From Mycoplasmataceae bacterium (lineage in GTDB: Bacteria; Bacillota_I; Bacilli_A; Mycoplasmatales; Mycoplasmoidaceae), in assembly GCA_031257095.1 (NCBI GenBank), contig JAIRPI010000011.1, positions 1 to 64,000 of the forward strand: a DNA stretch of 64,000 nt, written 5' to 3'. The notes under the pieces are model-generated. The model had not been told where the DNA came from. It saw only the letters and a list, made by a program, of their open reading frames with translations, and did not search any database. This document shows, piece after piece, positions 34,944 through 43,754 of the stretch. Every line of letters starts with the position of its first letter. The stretch's first letter is position 1. Position numbers and translations under genes: made by a program.

Positions 34944-36138
34944 ACCAACATTACCAAAATTAACAATGTCTAACGCTAAAAAAGTTGGTGATATTGTCGT
35001 TGGTGAATATAAAATTTTACGCGAAATTGATCGCGCTGGTTTTGGTATTATTTATTTGGCACAATATCTTGGTACGCGAAGCGATATTGACAAGGAAGTT
35101 GCAGTAAAAATAGTTAAACGAACCGAAGATCATAAAGATAGTGATTGAAGTAAATTGCTAGCTGAGCAAATTACTAGTATTCGTGTAACTGGTTTTCCAA
35201 ATATTGTTAAAACTTTTGATTTTATTACCTTAAAAAAAGGTGAAATTGTTCCAACCGACCACAACCCAGACGAATATATCATTGTGATGGAATACATTGA
35301 TGGTAAAACACTTGATCATTATCTTAAAGATAATATTACGGTAAATTTAGATGATGCGGTAGGTATCTTTAAAAAAATTATTATTGGTGTGCAAAGCTTA
35401 CACACACTTGGCGAAAGAATAATTCATCGTGACTTAAAGCCAGAGAATATTATGATTAGTGATGATTTAATTGATGTAAAGATAATTGATTTTGGTGTTT
35501 CTTCAGTTTTCGATGTTGCAACCGGACAATATAAGACTAATGAAGAAACACATTTTGGCACTGCTTATTATTTACCACCAGAAATATATAGTAGCAAAAT
35601 GTATGATGGCATAAAGTGAAAACCAATACCTGAGCAAATTGATTTTTATGCTGCGGGTGTAATGTTATATGAAATGTTAATGGGACAAAAACCATGGTTT
35701 TTTGATCGTAAGAAATATAAAGCGGATGAAGAAAAAAGATATGTTAAGGATTATGCTTTAGCCCCAGCGAAATTTGACATGTTAAATATTAGTAAAATCG
35801 ATTCTACTATTCCAGTCGCTATTGAAAATATTATTTTTCGTTGCCTAGCATCTAAACAAGAGGACATAAAATATCGCTACAATAGCGCTAGTGAAATTCT
35901 CGAAGATCTAAAATCTTATGAAAATAAGAAAAATAATAATTTATTAGGTAGTGATTTTCTAATTAAACCGGCACACAAACGTTTTTATCAAAATAGCATG
36001 TTCCCAAATATATATGGTGACAAAGTAAGAAGACGTTTATTTGAACAAAAATGATTTTATATCATGGTTACAATTATTATTCTCACCGTTATTATTGTAA
36101 TAATTATTTACCATGTGCTTCGTCCTAACGATTTATAA
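34930..36138 (+). CDS. Membrane-anchored Ser/Thr protein kinase (PrkC-like, no PASTA domains)
   Basis: The 402-residue protein has a Hanks-type kinase domain: a variant glycine loop EIDRAGFGIIYLA, VAVKIVKR with the catalytic Lys, IIHRDLKPENIMIS, IIDFGVSSVFD and a YYLPPEIYSS activation-loop end. A TM helix (MVTIIILTVIIVIIIYHVL) lies near the C-terminus, followed by only a few residues, so no extracellular sensor such as PASTA repeats is present. This suits a wall-less cell with no peptidoglycan ligand. ATG 34930 overlaps the phosphatase gene. UGA codons at several sites are Trp. Confidence 0.93.
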
Positions 36139-36157
36139 TTGGCAACAATTTCTATGT

Positions 36158-36163
36158 TATAAT
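36158..36163 (+). promoter_or_regulatory. -10 box of leaderless pyrB
   Basis: TATAAT ends 8 nt before GTG 36172, and no SD is present. Confidence 0.5.
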
Positions 36164-36171
36164 TTTAATTA

Positions 36172-37047
36172 GTGATTAAGCATTTATTAAGATTATCAGA
36201 TCTAACAATCAAACAAATTAATGATATTATCGATTTAGCCATCGCCTATAAAAACAAGAAAAAAACATTACCTGATTTATCAAAATATTTAGTCGCTAAT
36301 ATATTTCTAGAATCTTCAACTCGTACGCACTATAGTTTCTTAGCAGCGCAGCAGAACCTTAAATGTAAGATTTTAGATTTTGCATCATTAACATCTTCGA
36401 TGAACAAAGGTGAAACTTTTTATGATACATGTAAAACTTTTGTTGCGATGGGTGCTAATGCAATTGTTTGTCGTAGTAGTCAAAACCAATGGTATAAAGA
36501 AGTATTACCACTAGATGTTCATTTAATTAATGCTGGTGATGGCACATTAGATCACCCCACTCAAACATTACTAGATTTAATGACTATTAAAGAACATTTC
36601 CATAAATTTAACGGCTTAAATGTTGCCATTGTCGGTGATATTGTCCACTCGCGTGTTGCACATTCTAATATTGATGTTATGAAAAGGCTAGGAATGAATG
36701 TATATATTTGTGCACCAAAAGAGCTCCAAGATAAAAAATATAAATATGTTGAATTTGATAAAATTATTCATAAATTAGATGTTATTAATTTATTAAGAAT
36801 ACAAAATGAAAGACTAGAACAAACGCTACAAATAAGTTTATCTGATTACAATAAACAATATGGTCTGAGCACACCCCGATTAAATAAGACAAAAACCAAA
36901 TGCATTATTATTCATCCAGCGCCGTTTAATCGTAATGTTGAGATTAATGATGATTGTGTTGAGCACAAAAAATCAAAAATATTCACACAAATTACTAATG
37001 GTGTGTTTATTAGAATGGCTGTATTGAACCTTATTTTAAATAAATAA
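36172..37047 (+). CDS. pyrB: Aspartate carbamoyltransferase catalytic chain (orphan)
   Basis: ATCase joins carbamoyl phosphate and aspartate, the first committed step of pyrimidine synthesis. The 291-residue protein carries the carbamoyl-phosphate motif FLESSTRTHYSF, the lysine loop SMNKGETFYDT, DHPTQTLLDLMTI, GDIVHSRVAHSN and the aspartate-type IIHPAPFNRNVEI, which separates it from ornithine carbamoyltransferase. Key residues look intact. It uses a GTG start after a close -10 box. No other pyrimidine-synthesis gene is in the window, and Mollicutes normally salvage pyrimidines (upp is present), so its role is puzzling. Confidence 0.9.
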   Translation: MIKHLLRLSDLTIKQINDIIDLAIAYKNKKKTLPDLSKYLVANIFLESSTRTHYSFLAAQQNLKCKILDFASLTSSMNKGETFYDTCKTFVAMGANAIVCRSSQNQWYKEVLPLDVHLINAGDGTLDHPTQTLLDLMTIKEHFHKFNGLNVAIVGDIVHSRVAHSNIDVMKRLGMNVYICAPKELQDKKYKYVEFDKIIHKLDVINLLRIQNERLEQTLQISLSDYNKQYGLSTPRLNKTKTKCIIIHPAPFNRNVEINDDCVEHKKSKIFTQITNGVFIRMAVLNLILNK

Positions 37048-37067
37048 TTTTTCGGCTAAAAAATTAA

Positions 37068-37169
37068 CTTTTTAAAAATATTTTGAGAAAAACAGGAAGA
37101 GTTAAATAAGATGTCAAGGAATTTATGAAATATGTGGTTGATGTTTTCCAAAGAAACAATCTAAAATAA
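37068..37169 (+). pseudogene. Remnant F of the small repeat family (internal deletion)
   Basis: The family leader (TTAAAAATATTTTGAGAAAA) runs directly into the 3' part of a C1 module: GAAGAGTTAAATAA at 37096-37109, then the frame 37110-37166 encoding DVKEFMKYVVDVFQRNNLK and a TAA at 37167-37169. The N module and junction are missing. This is a deletion derivative, with no start codon for a useful product. Confidence 0.6.
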
Positions 37170-37295
37170 ACGTTTATATATACAGAGATTTAATACCATT
37201 ATTTATCTATTTACGCTCGTAAAATCTTAAAAATTTAAAAATAATTTGAGAAAAATAGGTGAAATTCTTGTAAATATATATGGAGGCATACAAAA
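37170..37295 (+). repeat. Conserved spacer/leader of the small repeat family (copy B)
   Basis: About 120 bp shared with the spacers before copies D and E: a TTATTTATC-TTTACGCTCGTAAAA segment, then AATTTGAGAAAAATAGGTGA and AATTCTTGTAAATATATATGGAGG. A candidate -35 (TTGAGA, 37246-37251) and A/T-rich -10 (around 37269-37276) precede an SD, GGAGG (37282-37286), 9 nt before ATG 37296. Confidence 0.6.
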
Positions 37296-37568
37296 ATGAA
37301 AGAGAATAAAGAATATGAAATAACGAAATCAAATAGAGAAGACTGAGTCGGTGTCACTTTTCAATGTCATATAATTAATAAAGGAGTTAGCGTGGCACCA
37401 AAGTGATTTAGGGATTTTGCAGCGAAACAAGAAGAATTTAATAAATATGTGGGTGATTTTATTAAACATCAAGAAGAGTTTAATAAACAACAAACTGAAT
37501 TCAACGAACGTGTTAGTCATTTCATTAAACACGTAACAGACGTATTTGAACGAAATAATTTAAAATAA
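37296..37568 (+). CDS. Small coiled-coil repeat-family protein, copy B (N1-C1 type)
   Basis: Not a recognised family. The 90-residue frame has the N1 module MKENKEYEITKSNREDWVGV and FQCHIINKG, the junction VSVAPKWFRDF, and the C1 heptad-like module KQEEFNKYVGDFIKHQEEFN ending VFERNNLK. Two UGA codons are Trp. Two translation starts look usable: ATG 37296 (SD GGAGG) and the in-frame GTG 37392 (SD AAAGGAG at about 37380-37386), giving a 58-residue short form. It is followed 53 bp later by copy C in the same direction. Confidence 0.7.
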
Positions 37569-37621
37569 TTGTGGAAAAATAGGTGAAATTCTTGTAAATA
37601 TATATGGAGGTATATACAAAA
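37569..37621 (+). repeat. Shortened leader of the small repeat family (copy C)
   Basis: The sequence GGAAAAATAGGTGAAATTCT followed by TGTAAATATATATGGAGG is the same as the leader of B. The upstream spacer half is missing: the gene-B end AATTTAAAATAATT appears fused to the similar leader sequence AATTTAAAAATAATTT, as expected for recombination between short homologies. Confidence 0.6.
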
Positions 37622-37882
37622 ATGAAAGAGAACAAAGAATATGAAATGACTAAATCAAGTAGAGAAGACTGAATCGGTGTCGCTTTTCAATGTCATATAA
37701 TTAATAAAGGAGTAAACGTGGCGCCAAAATGATTTACTGAATTCGTTAATAAGCAATTCAAGCCGCTAGCTGAGAAAGCTTCAAGGATTGAAGTCGATGT
37801 CAGTGATATTAAAGTCAGACTAGCAAAAGTTGAAAATCGACTAGAATCCATCATTAAACTTAACAATTTAAGAACAGAGTAG
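37622..37882 (+). CDS. Small coiled-coil repeat-family protein, copy C (N1-C2 type)
   Basis: The 86-residue frame has nearly the same N1 module as copy B (MKENKEYEMTKSSREDWIGV) but a different C-terminal module, C2: FTEFVNKQFKPLAEKASRIE then a heptad pattern VRLAKVENRLESIIKLNNL. The internal SD (AAAGGAG) and GTG at 37718 are conserved and would yield a 54-residue form. Two UGA codons are Trp. Pairing of an N1 head with a C2 tail, against N1-C1 in the neighbour, shows module exchange. Confidence 0.7.
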
Positions 37883-37904
37883 ATTATATACTTGCAAACA
37901 GCTA

Positions 37905-38471
37905 TTATTCTAATTTGCTAATTATTGCAAGTCCATCACCAATGTCAACAATTTTTAATGAGAAACTTGTTTGCGAAACTAATCATTCTCTAAAAATATT
38001 TACTTTTTCAACTAATTTTTTCTGATTTTTAGACAATGTTTTATTGTTAAATTTTTTTAAAAAAATATTATCGATTACCATTTTGCCATTATTTTTAAGT
38101 AGTGGCAAATACTTATTTACAAGTAATTCCTGATGGGATTTAGCTCCATCGATAAAAATTAAATCAAATGCTTGCGAAGAATCTAGATTGTAAGCGTGTG
38201 CATCCTCGTTTACAATAGAGATTTTTTTATTGTTACTTAAAAAAGCGCATGCTTTTTTATAGCGCGTACTATCTTTTTCAATAGTTAATATTTTATCAAT
38301 GCCATCAACCTCGCTGAAACATTGAGCACTATACCCATAAGCAGTACCTATTTCTAGTATTGTGTGGTATTTGTTGTCAATAATGAGTTTTTTAATAAAA
38401 GCTAGTGTATCGTTATTTAAATAAGGAATTTTGTCTTGAATACAATTTTCTTTCAATTCTTGACAAGTCAT
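37905..38471 (-). CDS. SAM-dependent O-methyltransferase (YrrM/TrmR-like)
   Basis: The 188-residue protein has a class I methyltransferase fold of the O-methyltransferase 3 family: SAM loop TILEIGTAYGYSAQCFSE, acidic IEKDSTRYKKA, and FDLIFIDGAKSHQ. Read through a UGA at 37985-37983 it continues to a typical end, SLKIVDIGDGLAI. The Firmicutes homologue YrrM (TrmR) methylates 5-hydroxyuridine in the tRNA wobble position; that function is likely but not proven here. The start ATG immediately follows the stop of a 33-residue ORF, so the two are translationally coupled. Confidence 0.85.
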
Positions 38472-38573
38472 CTATTCTTTTTCGAATGACTTTTCTAAGC
38501 GATTACGTTTAAAAGCAAATCCACGGTGTGCCGACGGGGTCTTTTTCCTTCATTTTTTTTGTGTTGGTTGCAT
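38472..38573 (-). CDS. Small basic 33-residue ORF upstream of the O-methyltransferase
   Basis: The ORF reads MQPTQKKWRKKTPSAHRGFA and ends RNRLEKSFEKE. It is about one third Lys/Arg and has one UGA-Trp. It is not recognised; it is not L34 or L36 by motif. Two facts support expression: a minus-strand TATAAT (38587-38582) ends 8 nt before its ATG, as in the other leaderless genes here, and its TAG is directly followed by the methyltransferase ATG. It may be a tiny RNA-binding or ribosome-associated protein, or a leader peptide. Confidence 0.5.
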
Positions 38574-38577
38574 TTGT

Positions 38578-38587
38578 TATAATTATA
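38578..38587. promoter_or_regulatory. Overlapping divergent -10 boxes (ktrB / 33-residue ORF)
   Basis: The palindrome TATAATTATA gives TATAAT on the plus strand (38578-38583, 8 nt before ATG 38592) and on the minus strand (38587-38582, 8 nt before ATG 38573). The arrangement is symmetrical, with equal spacing to both start codons. Confidence 0.6.
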
Positions 38588-38591
38588 GCAA

Positions 38592-40319
38592 ATGGGTAAA
38601 CGCTCATCTGCACCGTCTGATAATATAGGCAAAGCCGCTTACCGTCGTAAGTTATTAAAAAGAATTTTTTTCGGTTCAACCATTTCACAAATTCTTTTTC
38701 GTGGCTATTTGTTAATCGTTATTCTTGGTTCTATTTTTTTATATTTACCAATATCTATTCAAGCACATAATGGTCAAAAATATATGATGGTCGTTGACAA
38801 TGATGGAAAAACAGATCCCTACACATTCTGGGACTCATTATTTATTACTATTTCCGCCTTAACTAACACTGGCTTGTCGCCGGCAATTATTTCACGAACA
38901 ATGACAATTTTTGGGCAAGTAGTCATGCTGATATTAATGGAAATTGGTGGTTTAGGTTTGTTAACCATTGTTTTCTTGGTTTGGAATATGTTTAAACGTG
39001 GTGAAAACCAAGTCAATATCAACCAACTAATTATGTTGCAATCCGAGCGTGGTCAGCAAAAAGTTAGTGGTACACTAAAATCATTACGAACATGTGTTGC
39101 TTTTATTTTAATTTGTCAAGTGTTTTTTTGTTTACTCTATACATTTTGATTGTGTTGGTACCCCCACATATACGAGCAAATATCCCCGATACCAGGTGAC
39201 TATACAGTTGGAATGAATTCTGCATTAACCATTGATGACAAAGCGCACCACTACTCTTCTTATCATAACTTTCCTTCAGCCTTATGACAAGGACTATTTT
39301 TTAGTATTTCCTGTATTAATAATGCTGGTTTTGATAATTTCAATAATGGTGTTTCTTTAGCCGCACTACGAAATGATTGGAATGTAATATTCCAATTATT
39401 TGTTTTATGTGAATTATTTTTAGGTGGTATCGGGTTTCCGGTAATTTATGATTTTATTTGCGCGATAAAAGCCAAGCGTAAAAAGCAACCTTTTTCTTTT
39501 AGTCTATTCACAAAAGTTGCTTTGACTAGTTATTTTTTATTTACTATTGTTGGCTTAATATTAGCATTTGGTTTTGAATTTGCTGACAAGACATATCACT
39601 TGGTATATCCACCAACAGGTGAACATTTCTTTTATCTTGATGTTTACGATATTGCTCATTATGTTGACGCTTACAAACAAAAAGCAATACCACCTGGAAT
39701 AGTGCCGGCTGTCCCCGCTTTTGGAAAAAATGAAATGTTTAATAAATGTTTTGCAATTTTCTTTAATACATGTGCCACACGAAGTGCTGGCTTTTCTACA
39801 GTTAACTGTAGTATCTTTTCAGGTGGATTAACATGAACGTTCACCGTATTAATGTTTATTGGGGCTAGTCCATCATCAACTGGTGGTGGTATCCGATGTA
39901 CCACTTTGTTTATTATTTTCTTAACAATGTTTTCACGACTCATTGGTCGCAATGAAGTGCGAATATTTAAACGGCGTATTAGTGAAAAAACTATTCATGA
40001 TTCATTTTTTATTATTTTCATTGCCTTCGCTTTAATTCTATTTTGTGCGGTTTTACTTTATTATTGTCATCCACTTGTGAACGAAAACCAAAGTGCTTAT
40101 AATGTGCAACAATGTTTATTCGAAGTCTCTAGTGCTTTTGGTACCGTAGGTTTTTCTGTTGGTGTTACGGCGATTATGAATAATGTTGGACTAGTAATAC
40201 TATGTATTGTTATGTTTATTGGGCAAATTGGAATTAGTGCTGCGATTTTATCATGAACACGAAGAGTACCACGTGGTAATAGGATTCATTACCCCGAAGA
40301 AGATGTGAGGATAGGATAA
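38592..40319 (+). CDS. Potassium uptake channel subunit TrkH/KtrB family
   Basis: The 575-residue protein is a K+ (or Na+-dependent K+) translocating subunit with four MPM repeats. Their selectivity-filter loops are visible: ISALTNTGLSP, SCINNAGFDNF, CATRSAGFSTV and SSAFGTVGFSVG. About ten TM helices and a large loop between repeats 2 and 3 (HLVYPPTGEHFFYLDVYD) are seen. It needs a regulatory TrkA/KtrA partner, which is not in the window. Several UGA codons are Trp. Its TAATG overlaps gmk by 1 bp, so ktrB-gmk-rlmN form an operon. Confidence 0.9.
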
Positions 40320-40906
40320 TGAAAAAAGGGTTATTAATTATTATTAGTGGTCCAAGCGGGGTTGGCAAGGGAACGTTGTGAAAACCACTCATGCTTGATC
40401 CAAAATACAATTTAGCATATTCTATTTCAATGACAACAAGACCAATGCGTGAAGGTGAGGTTAATGGTAAGCAATATTTTTTCAAAACAAAAGCAGGTTT
40501 TAAAAAAGCAATTAAAGATGGTGAGTTGTTAGAGTATGCTACATATTGTGACAACTACTATGGGACACCAAAACATTACGTTGAACAATTACGTAATAAA
40601 GGGAAGAATGTATTATTAGAAATTGAAGTACAAGGTGCTATTGATGTTATGAAGTTTATGAAAAAACAAAAAGATCATAAGTTGTTAACTATTTTTGTTT
40701 TACCACCATCAAAAGATGAACTATTAGCACGTTTGAATAAACGAGGTACTGAATCAAAAGAAATCGTTCAACAGCGAATTACCACCGCAAAATTTGAATT
40801 AGCACAAGCCAAATATTATCAACACACAATAGTTAATGATGATATTACAAAAGCTCAGTCGCAATTGCGTGAGATTATTTCTAATGCTATAAACAATAAT
40901 GTCTAA
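40319..40906 (+). CDS. gmk: Guanylate kinase
   Basis: Gmk phosphorylates GMP to GDP. The 195-residue protein has the P-loop ISGPSGVGKGTLW (one UGA-Trp at its end), SMTTRPMREGEVNGKQYFF for GMP binding, and LLEIEVQGAIDVMK. Start ATG 40319 overlaps the ktrB stop. The 3' end overlaps rlmN by 8 bp. Confidence 0.95.
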
Positions 40907-41933
40907 ATCGTCAATATTTTCTTTTTCACTATCAGCATTAGAAAATCAATTAATTTCATTAAATCTTAAAAAACATAATGCTACCCAGATTTATAATTGA
41001 ATTTATCAAAAACATATTGATACATTTAGCAAAATGACAAATATTGCTAAATCTAGTCTTGATGTACTCGACGAAAATTTTAATATTAACAAATTAACAA
41101 TTGTTGATATGCAAATAGACCCAAATGACCAAACAACAAAATTTCTATTTCGTTTATGCGATGATAATTGTGTTGAAACGGTTTTAATGAAATTTGATTA
41201 TGGATATAGTGTTTGTGTTTCCACACAAGTAGGTTGTAATATGGGGTGTAAATTTTGTGCTTCTGGTTTACTAAAAAAGATTAGAGATTTAACCATTGAT
41301 GAGATGGTATTGCAAATATTACATGTAAAACAACATCTAAACAAATTAAATGGTCAACGATTAAATAACGTTGTCTTTATGGGCATAGGTGAACCATTTG
41401 ATAATTACAAAAATTTAACTGAGACAATTAAAATCATTAATGATGATCACGGTTTAGCTATTGGTAGTAGACATATTACTGTTTCTACCTGCGGGTTAGT
41501 AGATAAGATTATCTTATTTGCGCAAACATTTAAGCAAATTGGACTAGCGATATCCTTACATGCACCTAACGATGAACTACGAAATGAACTAATGCCAATT
41601 AATAAAAAATATAATTTAGCAAAATTAATGGATGTTTGTAAGCAATATATAAGGATTACAAACCGCCGGATTACTTTTGAATATGTGCTATTAAAAGGCA
41701 TTAATGATTCATTATTACACGCCCAGCAATTAAGCGCTTTATTAAAGAATATGTTATGTTATGTTAATTTAATTGTTTATAACAAAACAAAAATAAGTAA
41801 ATTTAGTAAATCGAATAATGCAAAATTATTTTTAGATTATTTGCTAAAGCACGGTGTCAACACAACAATTAGATTGGAACGAGGCAAAATAATTAATGCC
41901 GCATGTGGGCAATTACGCGCTAATAATTTATAG
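40899..41933 (+). CDS. rlmN: Radical-SAM 23S rRNA/tRNA adenine-C2 methyltransferase RlmN
   Basis: The 344-residue protein methylates A2503 of 23S rRNA and A37 of some tRNAs. The cluster motif is CNMGCKFCASG. The two extra cysteines needed by the mechanism are present: one in CVSTQVGC and the methyl-carrying Cys in NAACGQL near the C-terminus. Also seen are NVVFMGIGEPFDNY and ITVSTCGLVDKI. One UGA near the N-terminus is Trp. It is the last gene of the ktrB-gmk-rlmN operon; 194 bp of AT-rich DNA with no gene follow. Confidence 0.95.
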
Positions 41934-42113
41934 TATTTTAAATAATTTTGCTTTAAATCACACATCACAACGATAAAAAACTAAAAAAATATTTTCTATA
42001 GATATTAATAATGTTTGTGAAGCCAATATTTCCTATATATTCACACTTAACAATAATACAAAAAAGCAATTATTCTATTGTTAAAAAAGTTTTAACATAA
42101 GTTTAAAAAAGTA

Positions 42114-42119
42114 TATAAT
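42114..42119 (+). promoter_or_regulatory. -10 box for the NrdD-like mini-gene and exporter cluster
   Basis: TATAAT ends 8 nt before ATG 42128, with no SD. It is the only clear promoter before the run of closely spaced genes that ends at 46704. Confidence 0.5.
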
Positions 42120-42127
42120 GTAGTCAT

Positions 42128-42313
42128 ATGAAAAAGAGTAAAGCGACTGTTACTTATTTAAGTCCAACTGACAATAAGTGCCCTGTTTGTGGCTCAACAA
42201 ACATTCAATCTATTACAAGGGTAACTGGTTACCTATCTTTAGATGAAAGATTTGGTCCAGGAAAGGTTGCTGAACGTTCAGCACGAATTCCCCACGCTTC
42301 TGTAGCGAAGTAA
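42128..42313 (+). CDS. Free-standing NrdD-type glycyl-radical/zinc domain protein
   Basis: The 61-residue protein matches the C-terminal end of class III (anaerobic) ribonucleotide reductase NrdD: CPVCGSTNIQSITRVTGYLS then RFGPGKVAERSAR. In NrdD this end holds a four-Cys zinc site and the glycyl-radical residue in the RVxGYL motif; here that is Gly34, and only one CxxC pair (Cys18, Cys21) is kept. No larger nrdD frame precedes it, and it has its own start, promoter and stop. By analogy with GrcA/YfiD, which rescues damaged pyruvate formate-lyase, it might act as a spare radical domain; this is inference. Confidence 0.7.
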   Translation: MKKSKATVTYLSPTDNKCPVCGSTNIQSITRVTGYLSLDERFGPGKVAERSARIPHASVAK

Positions 42314-42315
42314 TA

Positions 42316-42939
42316 ATGAATAAAGCATGGTTGGGATTAGCCATTGCTGGGGGTGTGATATGCCTATCATCAATAATAGTTCCAACGATTTTATCAACAA
42401 CCATTTTAAATAATAACCACGATTACAATCGCGGTGTTAACTTGTTAAATATCCACGAAGGTGATGATTTATCTAATAAAGTGCTTCATTTTGATAAAAA
42501 CTATACATTACCTTATATAGCAAATGTAAATAAGAATGTGTGGGTGAGATGTGTAATTTACTTTTATGAAAGACCTAGTCTTCAATTCTATGCTGGCACA
42601 GCCAACAATAAGGGTGTGTTTGGCCAAGATGTTTGGGAAAGGGTCTTTGGAGATGTTGGAATTAATAAAGACGTTTTTAACACTTATCAGTTTGCAGCTT
42701 TTGTGGCAGTAATTGAAAATCAAGTTGATCCAAATAAATGTTGGTGTTTTTATACAAAAGACAAAACTAATCCAAACGCTGACCCAAAATGATTGCCAAA
42801 TAATAATGAGCGAACCGACACATTTACATTTCCACCCAACTCAAAAGTTGGCCAGCTAAAAGTTGCAATCGATGATTTTTCCGGTGCTGGGAATAAATTT
42901 TATAAATTTCTCGAGCACCAGATTGTTAAAAACCATTAA
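42316..42939 (+). CDS. N-terminally membrane-anchored extracytoplasmic protein
   Basis: The 207-residue protein has one N-terminal TM helix (WLGLAIAGGVICLSSIIVPT) and a soluble domain facing outward, with no recognised fold. That domain is rich in aromatic and Asn residues (VWVRCVIYFYERPSLQFYAG, PNKCWCFYTKD). One UGA is Trp. It begins 2 bp after the NrdD-like mini-gene and ends 5 bp before a lipoprotein gene, so it belongs to the exporter cluster. It may be an accessory surface protein of that transporter. Confidence 0.6.
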
Positions 42940-42944
42940 TAACA

Positions 42945-43754
42945 ATGAAAAAAAGCATAACAAAGATAGTGACATTTATTTGTTCATTCTCTGTTACCTT
43001 TGCAACCGTTTGCCTTTCTAGTTGTAAACCACAAACATCACATTATTGGTCGTTTAAAAATTATGAGAATCTTACCAATTTTACTAATACTCAAAAATTT
43101 ATTTCTTTAACTTCTAAAAAACCAGCTGTGCAAGATATTGACCCAAACAGTAGTAATTTTGTAAAATCCGAAGAATTAGGTGCCACATTAGAAAACATCT
43201 TAACTGCCGGTGATATGGCACAAATTATGATTTATAGTTTGTTCAATTTTTTCCAAATAATTTCTTTTACTGAATTTTTGCTAGATCATCGTGGGCCACA
43301 ATTCAATCCAAATACAGATGTAAGTAACATTTTCTTAGCAATTACTAAGGAACAAAATGGTTGAGAAATAAAGATGGGTTTTGATTTTAATGATGGACAG
43401 CAAATTAAAAAACCATTTGTGTCATACAATCCAGATGCTCCGCAATGAAAAGATAATCAAAACTTCATTGGCGGCCTAGATGTACCGCCAGAACCACCAG
43501 AATATTTACCATATGATATTTTTGTTACTTTTTTTAATCGAACTACCTACGAATATGAATATTGAAACACAAATAATTGAGCACAACAAATAATCGAGGG
43601 TTTTGGTACAATTGCCTCCTCATTTATTGACGATTTGATAGACAATGAGTGGGTTACGTTGTTGGAATGACAATTTAAAATTATTTTCCCAAATTGAGAA
43701 CTAAAATTTTTTGATAGTCAGAAAAATGTGGAGGAGGCATATAATGCGTGCTAG
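42945..43754 (+). CDS. Lipoprotein of the ABC exporter cluster
   Basis: The 269-residue protein has a lipoprotein signal (KKSITKIVTFICSFSVTF) ending in lipobox LSSC, then an outward-facing domain with many Asn, Trp and Tyr residues. No fold is recognised. At least eight UGA codons are Trp. It lies between an anchored protein and an ABC-2 permease and overlaps the permease by 11 bp. It is probably a surface component tied to the exporter. Confidence 0.7.

Noticed and set aside
37170-37900. CRISPR array or insertion sequence as explanation of the repeats
   Set aside because: The repeats are protein-coding units of unequal length with no regular spacers; no transposase or terminal inverted repeats are visible.
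42128-42313. Possible ribosomal protein (L28-like) because of small size and basic N-terminus
   Set aside because: The RVTGYLS and CPVCGS motifs match the NrdD C-terminus, not L28.
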